A stretch of 23,976 nt of DNA from UBA1738 sp045658645 (GTDB taxonomy: Bacteria; Bacillota; Clostridia; UBA1381): NCBI GenBank assembly GCA_045658645.1, contig JAZOVJ010000043.1:1-23976 (forward strand), read 5' to 3'. Numbering within the stretch: the stretch's first letter is position 1; every line of letters starts with the position of its first letter. The translations under genes were made by a program, and so were the position numbers. Shown one piece after another: positions 1 through 6,499 of this stretch. The notes under the pieces are model-generated. The model saw nothing but the letters and a program-made list of their open reading frames with translations. It made no database searches and was not told the origin of the DNA.

Positions 1-34
1 ATAATAAACTTAAAACAAAAGGAGAAAACATCAA

Positions 35-1699
35 ATGAGTAAATTTTACTTAAAGCCGAAGTTATTTTCGGTGATGAAAAGCTATTCGAAGGAGCAGTTA
101 ATAAAGGACGTGATTGCAGGAATAATCGTGGCAATTATTGCTTTGCCTTTATCAATTGCATTGGCGTTGGCATCAGGGGTTGAGCCGGCTTGCGGTGTGT
201 ATACTGCGATTGCTGCGGGATTTGTGGTATCATTTTTAGGCGGAAGCAGAATACAGATAGCAGGGCCAACTGCCGCATTTGCAACGATTGTTGCAGGAAT
301 TGTTGCATCACAGGGAATGGACGGGCTATTCCTTGCCACAGTAATTGCGGGTATAATGCTGATATTAATGGGTGTTTTTAAACTTGGAAGTCTTATCAAG
401 TTTATTCCATACACTATAACAACAGGCTTCACATCAGGTATCGCAGTTACAATTTTAATCGGTCAGCTAAAGGACTTTTTCGGTCTTACATATGCTGACG
501 GAGTAAAGCCGATAGAAGCAATCGAAAAGCTTGAAGCAAACTTTGAAGCAATTTCAACTTTCAGTCCTGCCGCACTTTTGGTAGGTGCTGTGTGTCTTGC
601 AATTCTGATTATTTATCCAAAATTTGAGAAGCGTGTGCCACCGTCACTGATTGCGGTATTTGCCGGAGTTTTAATGGTGAAATTCATACCTGGTCTTGAT
701 GAGGGTGTATTCACAATCGGTGAGCTTTACACAATCCCGGCAGGGTTTCCAAAGGTAGACTTTGGTGCAATGGATTTCTCACTTGCGAAAATAAGTGCAG
801 TTTTGCCTGATGCGTTCACAATCGCAATTTTAGCGGCGATAGAGTCACTTCTGTCCTGCGTTGTTGCGGACAGTATGGTAAACTCACGCCACAACTCAAA
901 TGCAGAACTTGTGGCACAGGGTGCGGGTAATATCGCATCTGTTTTCTTTGGCGGAATTCCGGCAACCGGAGCAATAGCAAGAACTGCGGCGAATGCAAAT
1001 AACGGTGGCAGAACACCGGTTTCAGGAATGGTTCATTCCGTAGTGCTGTTGTTGGTGCTTTTATTCTTGATGCCATACGCAGGACTTATCCCAATGCCGA
1101 CAATTGCGGCAATTCTGTTTATGGTAGCCTACAATATGAGTGAGTGGAAGAAGTTTGTGTCAGTTGTTAAAACAGCGCCAAAGAGCGATACAATCGTTAT
1201 GGTAACAACCTTTGCACTTACAGTAATATTTGACCTTGTTATTGCAATCGAAGTGGGAATGATTCTGGCTGCGATGCTGTTTATGAAGAGAATGAGCGAA
1301 GAAACTGTAGTTTCTGACTGGAAATACGTAACCGAAGATACCGAAGATGATGATAAGGACCTTATGGACGTACCAAAGCACGTGAGAGTATATGAAATTT
1401 CAGGACCGTTGTTCTTCGGTGCGGCAGATAAGATTTTGGATATCAAGTTCAAGGAATATACAAAGTGCCTTGTACTTCGTATGAGAGCCGTTCCTGCTAT
1501 TGATGCAACGGCTATGAACTCACTTTGCGAGCTTTATAAAAAGTGTGAGAAAAACGGCATAAGCATTGTGCTTTCACACGTGGCAGACCAACCGTTGTCC
1601 GTAATGAAGAAAAACGGATTTTATGATAAGGTTGGAGCGGACAAATTCTGCCCGAATATCCACGCTGCCATTGAAAAGGCAAACAGTTTAGCTGAATAA
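35..1699 (+). CDS. SulP-family inorganic anion transporter with C-terminal STAS domain
   Basis: A membrane permease for sulfate, bicarbonate or a related anion; the exact substrate cannot be read from sequence. The first ~420 residues form the hydrophobic SulP core. It opens with the family N-terminal region (DVIAGIIVAIIALPLSIALA near residue 25), followed by the conserved IAGPTAAF segment near residue 75. The last ~110 residues (HVRVYEISGPLFFGAAD onward) form a cytoplasmic STAS domain. Its loop reads AIDATAMNSL, without the phosphorylatable serine of anti-sigma antagonists, as is usual in SulP proteins. The 554-aa length is normal for bacterial SulP. The ATG follows a GGAG about ten bases upstream. 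The promoter lies outside the window. The gene ends in a terminator shared with convergent noc. There is no neighbouring sulfur or carbon gene to fix the substrate. Confidence 0.93.
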   Translation: MSKFYLKPKLFSVMKSYSKEQLIKDVIAGIIVAIIALPLSIALALASGVEPACGVYTAIAAGFVVSFLGGSRIQIAGPTAAFATIVAGIVASQGMDGLFLATVIAGIMLILMGVFKLGSLIKFIPYTITTGFTSGIAVTILIGQLKDFFGLTYADGVKPIEAIEKLEANFEAISTFSPAALLVGAVCLAILIIYPKFEKRVPPSLIAVFAGVLMVKFIPGLDEGVFTIGELYTIPAGFPKVDFGAMDFSLAKISAVLPDAFTIAILAAIESLLSCVVADSMVNSRHNSNAELVAQGAGNIASVFFGGIPATGAIARTAANANNGGRTPVSGMVHSVVLLLVLLFLMPYAGLIPMPTIAAILFMVAYNMSEWKKFVSVVKTAPKSDTIVMVTTFALTVIFDLVIAIEVGMILAAMLFMKRMSEETVVSDWKYVTEDTEDDDKDLMDVPKHVRVYEISGPLFFGAADKILDIKFKEYTKCLVLRMRAVPAIDATAMNSLCELYKKCEKNGISIVLSHVADQPLSVMKKNGFYDKVGADKFCPNIHAAIEKANSLAE

Positions 1700-1702
1700 A
1701 AT

Positions 1703-1732
1703 AAAATCCACAGCAATAGCTGTGGATTTTTT
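1703..1732. terminator. Bidirectional terminator between SulP gene and noc
   Basis: A perfect 12-bp stem (AAAATCCACAGC at 1703-1714 with GCTGTGGATTTT at 1719-1730), a 4-base loop, and T or A tracts on both sides. It lies directly after the SulP stop and directly after the noc stop on the other strand, so it can serve both convergent genes. Confidence 0.9.
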
Positions 1733-2531
1733 AGTCATTTCTCACTTTTATAACATATTCAATTCCCCAATCAAAAGAATTGGTTTCCATATCCGCATTA
1801 ACGCCGCCGTCACGCATAATTTCAAGAGCTTTTTTAATAGTGTTTGTAAAAACTCTCACGTCCTGAAAACTTTTGAATTTGAGCTTCTGGTTGGGTGTTG
1901 TGGCAGGCTTTAACATCTTTCTTATAAGGTCTTCCGCTTCGGAAACATTCAAGTTTTTCTCGTTTATGGTACGAACTGCGGATAGTTGGGCTTCCTCGTT
2001 TGTCAGGTGAAGAAGCGCCCTTGCGTGTCGCTCGGAAAGTGAATATTCCAATATAAGCCTGCGTGTTCTTGGATAAAGCCGTAACAGTCTTAACTTGTTA
2101 GCAATATTAGACTGCGATTTTCCTAACTTTTTTGCGATTTCCTCCTGTGTCATACCTTGCGTTTTGATCAGGCTTTGGTAACTTTCTGCAACTTCAAAAA
2201 AGGAAAGGTCATCGCGCTGCAGATTTTCAAGCAATGCAAGCAGGGCGGACTTTTTCTCGTCAACATTTAAAATTATTGCAGGAATTGAATCAAGACCTGC
2301 GTTTTGTGCGGCACGAAATCTGCGTTCGCCGGCAACAATTTCGTATCCGCCACGTACCTTTCGTACTGTAACAGGCTGTAGGATACCAAATTCCTCTATG
2401 GACTCAGTAAGCTCTTCAAGGCTTACTGTATCAAAAAACTTTCTCGGCTGTGCCGGATTTGGGAATATGGAGTGTATCGGAAGACTTACAACCTTCATTG
2501 ATTCCTTTTCTTTTAACTTAAAAACCTGCAT
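1731..2531 (-). CDS. noc: Nucleoid occlusion protein Noc (ParB-family CTPase)
   Basis: DNA-binding, CTP-dependent clamp that in Bacillus keeps the division septum off the nucleoid. The ParB core is clear: the NPAQPRKFF box, the CTP-binding GERRFRAA box, ENLQRDDLS, and a helix-turn-helix (MTQEEIAKKLGKSQSNIANK). Counting from the Q of KSQSNIANK, the four positions that separate Noc from ParB read Q, K, R, R. Published Noc has Q, K, K, R and ParB has R, T, A, G, so this is Noc-like with one conservative change. I chose the ATG at 2531 because AAAGGA sits about eight bases before it. An internal ATG at 2498 also has an AGGA. The frame stays open upstream through the leader, but without support. 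The N-terminus before the ParB core is short (~20 aa), and the amphipathic membrane-targeting helix of B. subtilis Noc is not obvious. rsmG lies upstream, as in many Firmicutes, but parA/parB do not follow. Confidence 0.88.
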   Translation of the reverse strand: MQVFKLKEKESMKVVSLPIHSIFPNPAQPRKFFDTVSLEELTESIEEFGILQPVTVRKVRGGYEIVAGERRFRAAQNAGLDSIPAIILNVDEKKSALLALLENLQRDDLSFFEVAESYQSLIKTQGMTQEEIAKKLGKSQSNIANKLRLLRLYPRTRRLILEYSLSERHARALLHLTNEEAQLSAVRTINEKNLNVSEAEDLIRKMLKPATTPNQKLKFKSFQDVRVFTNTIKKALEIMRDGGVNADMETNSFDWGIEYVIKVRND

Positions 2532-2766
2532 AACAATTATCCTTTCGTGTAAATAAAAATGGAAGGCCCGTAAGACGCCCTTAAAAATAAAATAAAATAA
2601 GTGGGAGTAGATGGCACATAATTGGGAGCTTATGCACATATACATAAAATGTCAAACAAGGGACGCCTTACGGTTTGTCATAACATATTTGCGATGGGAG
2701 TGAATCGCAAAGATTGTGTTATGATTTGTTTAAGCGCTAAAATAAGTGACATTTAGCAGCGCTTTA
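2532..2766 (-). promoter_or_regulatory. Structured 5' leader of noc, or a small RNA (three successive hairpins)
   Basis: On the minus strand the expected transcript (start near 2765) meets three stems before the noc ribosome binding site. Stem C pairs 2759-2764 and 2752-2756 with 2732-2741, ten pairs with a two-base bulge, right at the predicted 5' end. Stem B pairs CATAACA (2717-2723) with TGTTATG (2679-2685) and TTTGCGAT (2704-2711) with ATCGCAAA (2688-2695), leaving an 8-base apical loop. Stem A pairs 2658-2673 with 2568-2582, 15 pairs with one bulged U. One pair in stem A is a G-U that exists only if the minus strand is transcribed. Stem A encloses ~75 AT-rich bases. CUCCCA occurs three times, once in the stem B loop and twice in the stem A loop. 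No coding frame or riboswitch class I recognise fits. Structure is seen; regulation is inferred. Confidence 0.5.
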
Positions 2767-2771
2767 AGATA

Positions 2772-2799
2772 ATTTTAGCATAGTTTTTGCTGATGTAAA
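2772..2799 (-). promoter_or_regulatory. Promoter for the noc leader (sigma-A type, extended -10)
   Basis: On the minus strand: TTTACA (2799-2794), a 16-base spacer, then TAAAAT (2777-2772) preceded by TGC, an extended -10. The transcript would begin near 2765, at the base of the first leader hairpin. Confidence 0.6.
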
Positions 2800-2816
2800 G
2801 AAGATTCGTTCGTCAA

Positions 2817-2849
2817 AAAAAGCCGACTTTTTTAATTAGTCGGCTTTTT
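2817..2849 (-). terminator. rsmG terminator overlapping its coding end
   Basis: A 12-bp perfect stem (AAAAAGCCGACT at 2817-2828 with AGTCGGCTTTTT at 2838-2849) and a 9-base loop. On the minus strand a T7 tract follows. The rsmG stop codon (2834-2832) lies in the loop, so the upstream arm is translated as the last residues of RsmG. Confidence 0.85.
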
Positions 2850-3563
2850 CTTCAAATTATAACAAGACCCGAGAGGATTTTTTGTTGCAATTCCGGGTTT
2901 TCTGGGATATTGCTGCGGAGTATGTCGCACCTTTTTTACAATAATTATCTTGTGGTCAAGGTCAGTTCCGGGGATTTTTGCGGAAAATACATCGGTAACC
3001 TCACCGCCGAGAATGTAAATTGCCTTTTTTGCACTGGTGAGTTCTTCGTCTGCAAGAGGACCTTTTAGTGCAAGGAAATATCCGCCAATTTTTAAAAACG
3101 GAAGACAAAGTTCTGATAAAACTGTCATATTGGCAACTGCACGTGAAACCACCGTATCATATTTTTCTCGGTGCATTCTTGCGCCGTCTTCGGCACGTGT
3201 ATGGATATACTCGGCTTCGACTCCGATATCTTCGCCTACAGTTTTCAAAAAATTTATACGCTTTAAGAGTGAATCTAAAAGCGTAAGTTCAATTTCAGGC
3301 TTCATAATCTTAAGAACAAAACCGGGGAAACCTGCGCCTGTTCCAACGTCAATAACCTTTCCGTTAACAAATCCGGTTAAGAGTGCAGTTGCACTGTCCA
3401 GAAAGTGCTTTTCGGCAATACCTTTCTCATCGCAGATTGCGGTGAGGTTTATTTTTGTGTTCCAATCCACCAAAAGCTCAGAATAGCGGATAAGTTGCGA
3501 AATCTGTTTGTCGTCAGCAGGAATACTAAGCTCTGAGAAGCCTTTTTGTAAAATTTCTTTCAT
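2832..3563 (-). CDS. rsmG: 16S rRNA (guanine-527-N7)-methyltransferase RsmG
   Basis: SAM-dependent enzyme that methylates G527 (E. coli numbering) in the 530 loop of 16S rRNA; its loss gives low-level streptomycin resistance in several bacteria. The 243-aa length is normal. The SAM-binding glycine motif IDVGTGAGFPG and the following LLDSL acid are present, with the family segments NKINLTAI, HFLDS and SRAVA. The conserved C-terminal YPRKPGIATKNPL is present, followed by ~14 extra residues encoded by the terminator arm. Start: ATG with AAGGA nine bases upstream. It is transcribed from a consensus promoter at 3601-3629. The usual Firmicutes order mnmE-mnmG-rsmG-noc is only half kept: mnmEG are absent here, and a divergent regulator gene lies upstream. 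Confidence 0.95.
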   Translation of the reverse strand: MKEILQKGFSELSIPADDKQISQLIRYSELLVDWNTKINLTAICDEKGIAEKHFLDSATALLTGFVNGKVIDVGTGAGFPGFVLKIMKPEIELTLLDSLLKRINFLKTVGEDIGVEAEYIHTRAEDGARMHREKYDTVVSRAVANMTVLSELCLPFLKIGGYFLALKGPLADEELTSAKKAIYILGGEVTDVFSAKIPGTDLDHKIIIVKKVRHTPQQYPRKPGIATKNPLGSCYNLKKKPTN

Positions 3564-3600
3564 ATTTCAAGTTCCTTAAATAAACATTTTTACCTAAACA

Positions 3601-3629
3601 ATTATATTACAAAGCAGATAATATGTCAA
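3601..3629 (-). promoter_or_regulatory. Consensus sigma-A promoter for rsmG
   Basis: On the minus strand: TTGACA (3629-3624), a 17-base spacer, then TATAAT (3606-3601). Both hexamers are perfect. The rest of the 3564-3774 gap is AT-rich with A tracts, and beyond the two divergent promoters I see nothing in it. Confidence 0.85.
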
Positions 3630-3707
3630 ACAAAAAGGAAAAAAACAAAATAAAACCTGTAAAATATTAAAAAAATGTAACTTTTAAAAAAAATATACAA
3701 AAAAACC

Positions 3708-3736
3708 TATACAATTTAAAAAAAATGTGCTATAAT
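3708..3736 (+). promoter_or_regulatory. Promoter of the CdaR-like regulator and ftsEX region
   Basis: TATACA (3708-3713), a 17-base spacer, then TATAAT (3731-3736) preceded by TGC. The predicted start is near 3743, followed by a GGAGGAG ribosome binding site at 3761-3767. Confidence 0.75.
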
Positions 3737-3774
3737 GTATAGGAATATTAGTTTATTCGTGGAGGAGTTTAAAT

Positions 3775-4857
3775 ATGATAAGTAAAGCATTTCAGGATAT
3801 TGTTTCTCAGATGTCAGAGGTGTTCCAGAAAAAGTTTGGTATTGCGGATGCAACCGGACTTGTTTTGGCGTCAAACGGCCCTGAAATTTCAGAGGAACTT
3901 GCAAGAGAACTTATTGACTCATTAAGTGAAGAGAAGGTATTTGTTAGGGAAGGTTATACTATAAGACTTATTGAGGGAAGACCATATCCTGAGTATATTG
4001 TGTATGTTGAGGGTACTGATGAGGTTGCGCGCTATTGCTGTAATGCGGTGGCTGTTGCTGCAAATAACGTACGCCGTTATTATGATGAAAAGTATGACAA
4101 GACAATCTTTATGCAGAACATCATATTTGACAATATGCTTGCTTTTGACTTGCATCAGAAGGCGCTTGAGCTTCACGTAGATGTTGATATAGCAAGAGTT
4201 GTGTTCTATATTAAGGTACTTAAAAAGGGCGAAATCGGTATTTATGAGGTAATTCGTAATATGTTCCCTGATAAGGAAAAAGATTTTGTTATCAATATTG
4301 ATTCAAACAATATTGTCCTTATAAAAGAACTGAAGGAAAAGCAGGACGCTCAGTACATTGACTCTCTTGCAAACCAGATTGTTGACAATGTTCACTCTGA
4401 AACTATGATGAGTGTTCTTTTGGGAGTCAGCACTGTTGCAGAAAACATTAACCAGTTGAACTCTGCATATAAAGAAGCGCAGATTGCTCTTGAAGTCGGT
4501 AAGGTTTTTGATGAGGAAAAATATATTCTTCATTATGACAACCTTGGAATAGGCAGACTTATTTATCAGCTTCCTATAAAGCTTTGCGAACTGTTCCTTC
4601 ATGAAGTATTCAAAAAGGGAGATATTTCTTTGCTTGACTCAGAAACTATCCTTACAATTAATAAATTCTTTGAAAATGACCTTAATGTTTCTGAAACATC
4701 AAGACAGCTTTTTGTACACAGAAATACTTTGGTGTATAGACTTGAAAAAATCTATAAGCTGACAGGACTTGACCTAAGAAAGTTTGATCAGGCAATCGTA
4801 TTTAAAGTTGCGATGATGGTTCATAAATACTTATCGTCAAACCCTATGAAGATATAG
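3775..4857 (+). CDS. CdaR/PucR-type transcriptional regulator
   Basis: A cytoplasmic DNA-binding regulator of the sugar-diacid-recognition/PucR class. Residues ~1-130 resemble the diacid-recognition sensor (it opens MISKAFQDIVSQMSEVF and then has GLVLASNGPE). A middle region of ~150 residues has the degenerate GGDEF-like fold seen in this class. The C-terminus (~residues 300-350) has the PucR helix-turn-helix, LNVSETSRQLFVHRNTLVYR followed by LEKIYKLTGLDLR. At 360 aa it is a normal size. GGAGGAG precedes the ATG. No diacid, purine or glycerate gene is nearby. The gene lies 60 bp upstream of ftsE, separated by a terminator-like hairpin. This suggests either an independent regulator or the first gene of a division operon controlled by read-through. 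The ligand is unknown; the CdaR name is a family label only. Confidence 0.85.
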   Translation: MISKAFQDIVSQMSEVFQKKFGIADATGLVLASNGPEISEELARELIDSLSEEKVFVREGYTIRLIEGRPYPEYIVYVEGTDEVARYCCNAVAVAANNVRRYYDEKYDKTIFMQNIIFDNMLAFDLHQKALELHVDVDIARVVFYIKVLKKGEIGIYEVIRNMFPDKEKDFVINIDSNNIVLIKELKEKQDAQYIDSLANQIVDNVHSETMMSVLLGVSTVAENINQLNSAYKEAQIALEVGKVFDEEKYILHYDNLGIGRLIYQLPIKLCELFLHEVFKKGDISLLDSETILTINKFFENDLNVSETSRQLFVHRNTLVYRLEKIYKLTGLDLRKFDQAIVFKVAMMVHKYLSSNPMKI

Positions 4858-4867
4858 GCTAAATTGT

Positions 4868-4894
4868 GTGCGGTGTTTTTTGCCGCACCTTTTT
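4868..4894 (+). terminator. Terminator or attenuator between regulator gene and ftsE
   Basis: GTGCGG (4868-4873) pairs with CCGCAC (4883-4888) around a 9-base loop and is followed by T5. Only 23 bases then remain before the ftsE ATG, with no recognisable promoter, so ftsE may depend on read-through. Confidence 0.7.
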
Positions 4895-4917
4895 GATTAA
4901 AAAACGGGAGAATTAAA

Positions 4918-5613
4918 ATGATTGAATTTAGAAATGTTACCAAGCAGTATGATGATGCCGGCAACATTGCCCTTTCAAATGCAAGTTTTACAATTGAAAA
5001 TGGTGAGTTTGTATTCTTGGTTGGCTCATCGGGTGCAGGAAAGACTACAATAACAAAACTTCTTATGCGTGAAACTAACGTATCAGAAGGCGAAATTTTT
5101 CTTGACGGAATCGATATAACAAAACTTCCTGAAAAGGAAATTCCATTCCTTCGCCGTAAAATGGGCGTTGTTTTTCAGGACTTCCGTCTTTTAGAGGACA
5201 GAACCGTATATGAAAACGTGGAATTTGCTATGCGGGTTGTTGGAGCAAACAGCCGTGAAATAAGAAAACGTGTTCCTGAAGTATTGAACGAGGTAGGACT
5301 TAACTATAAGGCGAAAATGTATCCAAGACAATTATCAGGTGGAGAACAGCAAAGAGTTGCCCTTGCAAGAGCCCTTGCTAACCATCCGCTTATTTTGCTT
5401 GCGGACGAGCCAACAGGAAACTTAAATCCAAAAACCGCTATGGAAATTATGGATATTTTAGATGAGATTAACCGTATGGGAACAACCATAATTATGGCAA
5501 CCCATGCCAAAGATATTGTTGACGTTATGAAGAAGAGAGTTATCGAGGTTCAGGACGGCAACATTATCCGTGACGAAGTGGGAGGTGAATATCTTGAGTC
5601 TGTCGAAGCTTAA
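4918..5613 (+). CDS. ftsE: Cell division ATP-binding protein FtsE
   Basis: ATPase subunit of the FtsEX complex, which couples ATP hydrolysis at the membrane to activation of peptidoglycan hydrolases. Motifs: Walker A GSSGAGKTT near residue 37, Q-loop FQDFRLL, ABC signature LSGGEQQRVALARAL, Walker B LILLADEPTGNL, and the switch histidine in MATHAKD. At 231 aa it is full length. The FtsE-type Q-loop, with FtsX immediately downstream, separates it from other ABC ATPases. The start has GGGAG seven bases upstream. The 3' end overlaps the ftsX start region by 20 bp, which implies translational coupling. Confidence 0.96.
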   Translation: MIEFRNVTKQYDDAGNIALSNASFTIENGEFVFLVGSSGAGKTTITKLLMRETNVSEGEIFLDGIDITKLPEKEIPFLRRKMGVVFQDFRLLEDRTVYENVEFAMRVVGANSREIRKRVPEVLNEVGLNYKAKMYPRQLSGGEQQRVALARALANHPLILLADEPTGNLNPKTAMEIMDILDEINRMGTTIIMATHAKDIVDVMKKRVIEVQDGNIIRDEVGGEYLESVEA

Positions 5614-6490
5614 ATACTCTTTCCGTGAAGCAAAGAAAAACGTCATAAGAAACGGTCTTATGAGCGTGGCATCTTTGTTCACAATTGCAAGCTGTCTTTT
5701 GATTCTTGGTGTTTTTACACTTTTATCACTTAACGTAAACAGCATAACAGAACAGATTAAAGACCAGTGCGAAATTCAGCTTTATATAAACACAGAGGCA
5801 ACAGATGAACGAGTAGCACAGATTGCCGAGGAAATTAAAAGTGTTGAAAATGTAAAGGAAATAAGTCTTTTCACAAAAGAAGACACTTTGGCTTATGCAA
5901 AACAGGATATGTTTTCAGGAAACGAGGGAATGCTTGAAGGTTTTGATGAGGACAACCCTTTTTCCGATTCATATAAAATCGTACTTGACGATATTGAAAG
6001 AACTACCGAAACTGTTGCAGTGCTTGAAAAAATAGCGGATGTTGATAAGGTAGTAAACAAGCAGGACGTTGTAAACACAGTTGTGTCACTGTCGGGCGGC
6101 GTTAAGAAGTTCACAATCGCGATGATGATTGTTCTTTTGATGGTTGCAATCGTAATCATTTCAAACACAGTAAAGCTTACAGTGTTTAACAGAAGAAAAG
6201 AAATCAATATTATGAAATACATTGGCGCAACGGACAGATTTATAAGAATTCCATTTGTTTTAGAAGGACTTATAATCGGTTTTTCTGCCGCAGTAATTGC
6301 ATTTTTATTGGTATTCTGGGGATATTTTGCGTTGGTAAGCTATATAGGTGATAAGCTTAATTTCGGAGTTGTTGAACTTATAGGGGCGGGCGAGGTTGCA
6401 CCGATATTAGCTATCTTATTTGTGGTTTTCGGCAGCCTGATAGGTGTTGTAGGAAGTGCTATTTCTATGCGCAAGCACCTGCACGTTTAA
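5594..6490 (+). CDS. ftsX: Cell division protein FtsX
   Basis: Permease-like partner of FtsE: an N-terminal membrane helix (~residues 20-42), an extracellular domain (~45-160) that in other Firmicutes binds the hydrolase, and three C-terminal helices, ending with a cytoplasmic HLHV. The pattern NVIRNGLMSVASLFTIASCL is typical of clostridial and Gram-positive FtsX. I chose a TTG start at 5594 because GGAGGTG (5581-5587) lies six bases upstream and the protein then begins MSLSKLKYSFREAKKN, as FtsX usually does. The in-frame ATG at 5570 lies inside ftsE with no such site. The product is 298 aa. It is followed nine bases later by a coiled-coil M23 hydrolase gene, its likely client. Confidence 0.93.
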   Translation: MSLSKLKYSFREAKKNVIRNGLMSVASLFTIASCLLILGVFTLLSLNVNSITEQIKDQCEIQLYINTEATDERVAQIAEEIKSVENVKEISLFTKEDTLAYAKQDMFSGNEGMLEGFDEDNPFSDSYKIVLDDIERTTETVAVLEKIADVDKVVNKQDVVNTVVSLSGGVKKFTIAMMIVLLMVAIVIISNTVKLTVFNRRKEINIMKYIGATDRFIRIPFVLEGLIIGFSAAVIAFLLVFWGYFALVSYIGDKLNFGVVELIGAGEVAPILAILFVVFGSLIGVVGSAISMRKHLHV

Positions 6491-6499
6491 GGAGGTACT

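Noticed and set aside
2630..2638. DnaA-box-like TTATGCACA near noc, suggesting an origin
   Set aside because: A single box, no cluster, no dnaA/dnaN, rpmH or mnmEG nearby; chance occurrence in AT-rich DNA is likely.
2532..2645. Open frame extending noc upstream by 38 codons
   Set aside because: No ribosome site at the far start, composition unlike coding sequence, and it crosses the paired arms of the leader; the ATG at 2531 has AAAGGA at good spacing.
2629..2655. Second noc promoter with perfect TTGACA on the minus strand
   Set aside because: At 15-18 bases spacing only CATAAG or TAAGCT is available as -10, much weaker than the promoter at 2772-2799.
3037..3486. 149-codon open frame opposite rsmG
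   Set aside because: It is fully antisense to a well-supported gene, has no ribosome site, and its serine-rich product is a shadow translation.
5570..5593. ATG 5570 as ftsX start
   Set aside because: It has no ribosome site and adds eight residues not typical of FtsX; TTG 5594 follows GGAGGTG by six bases.
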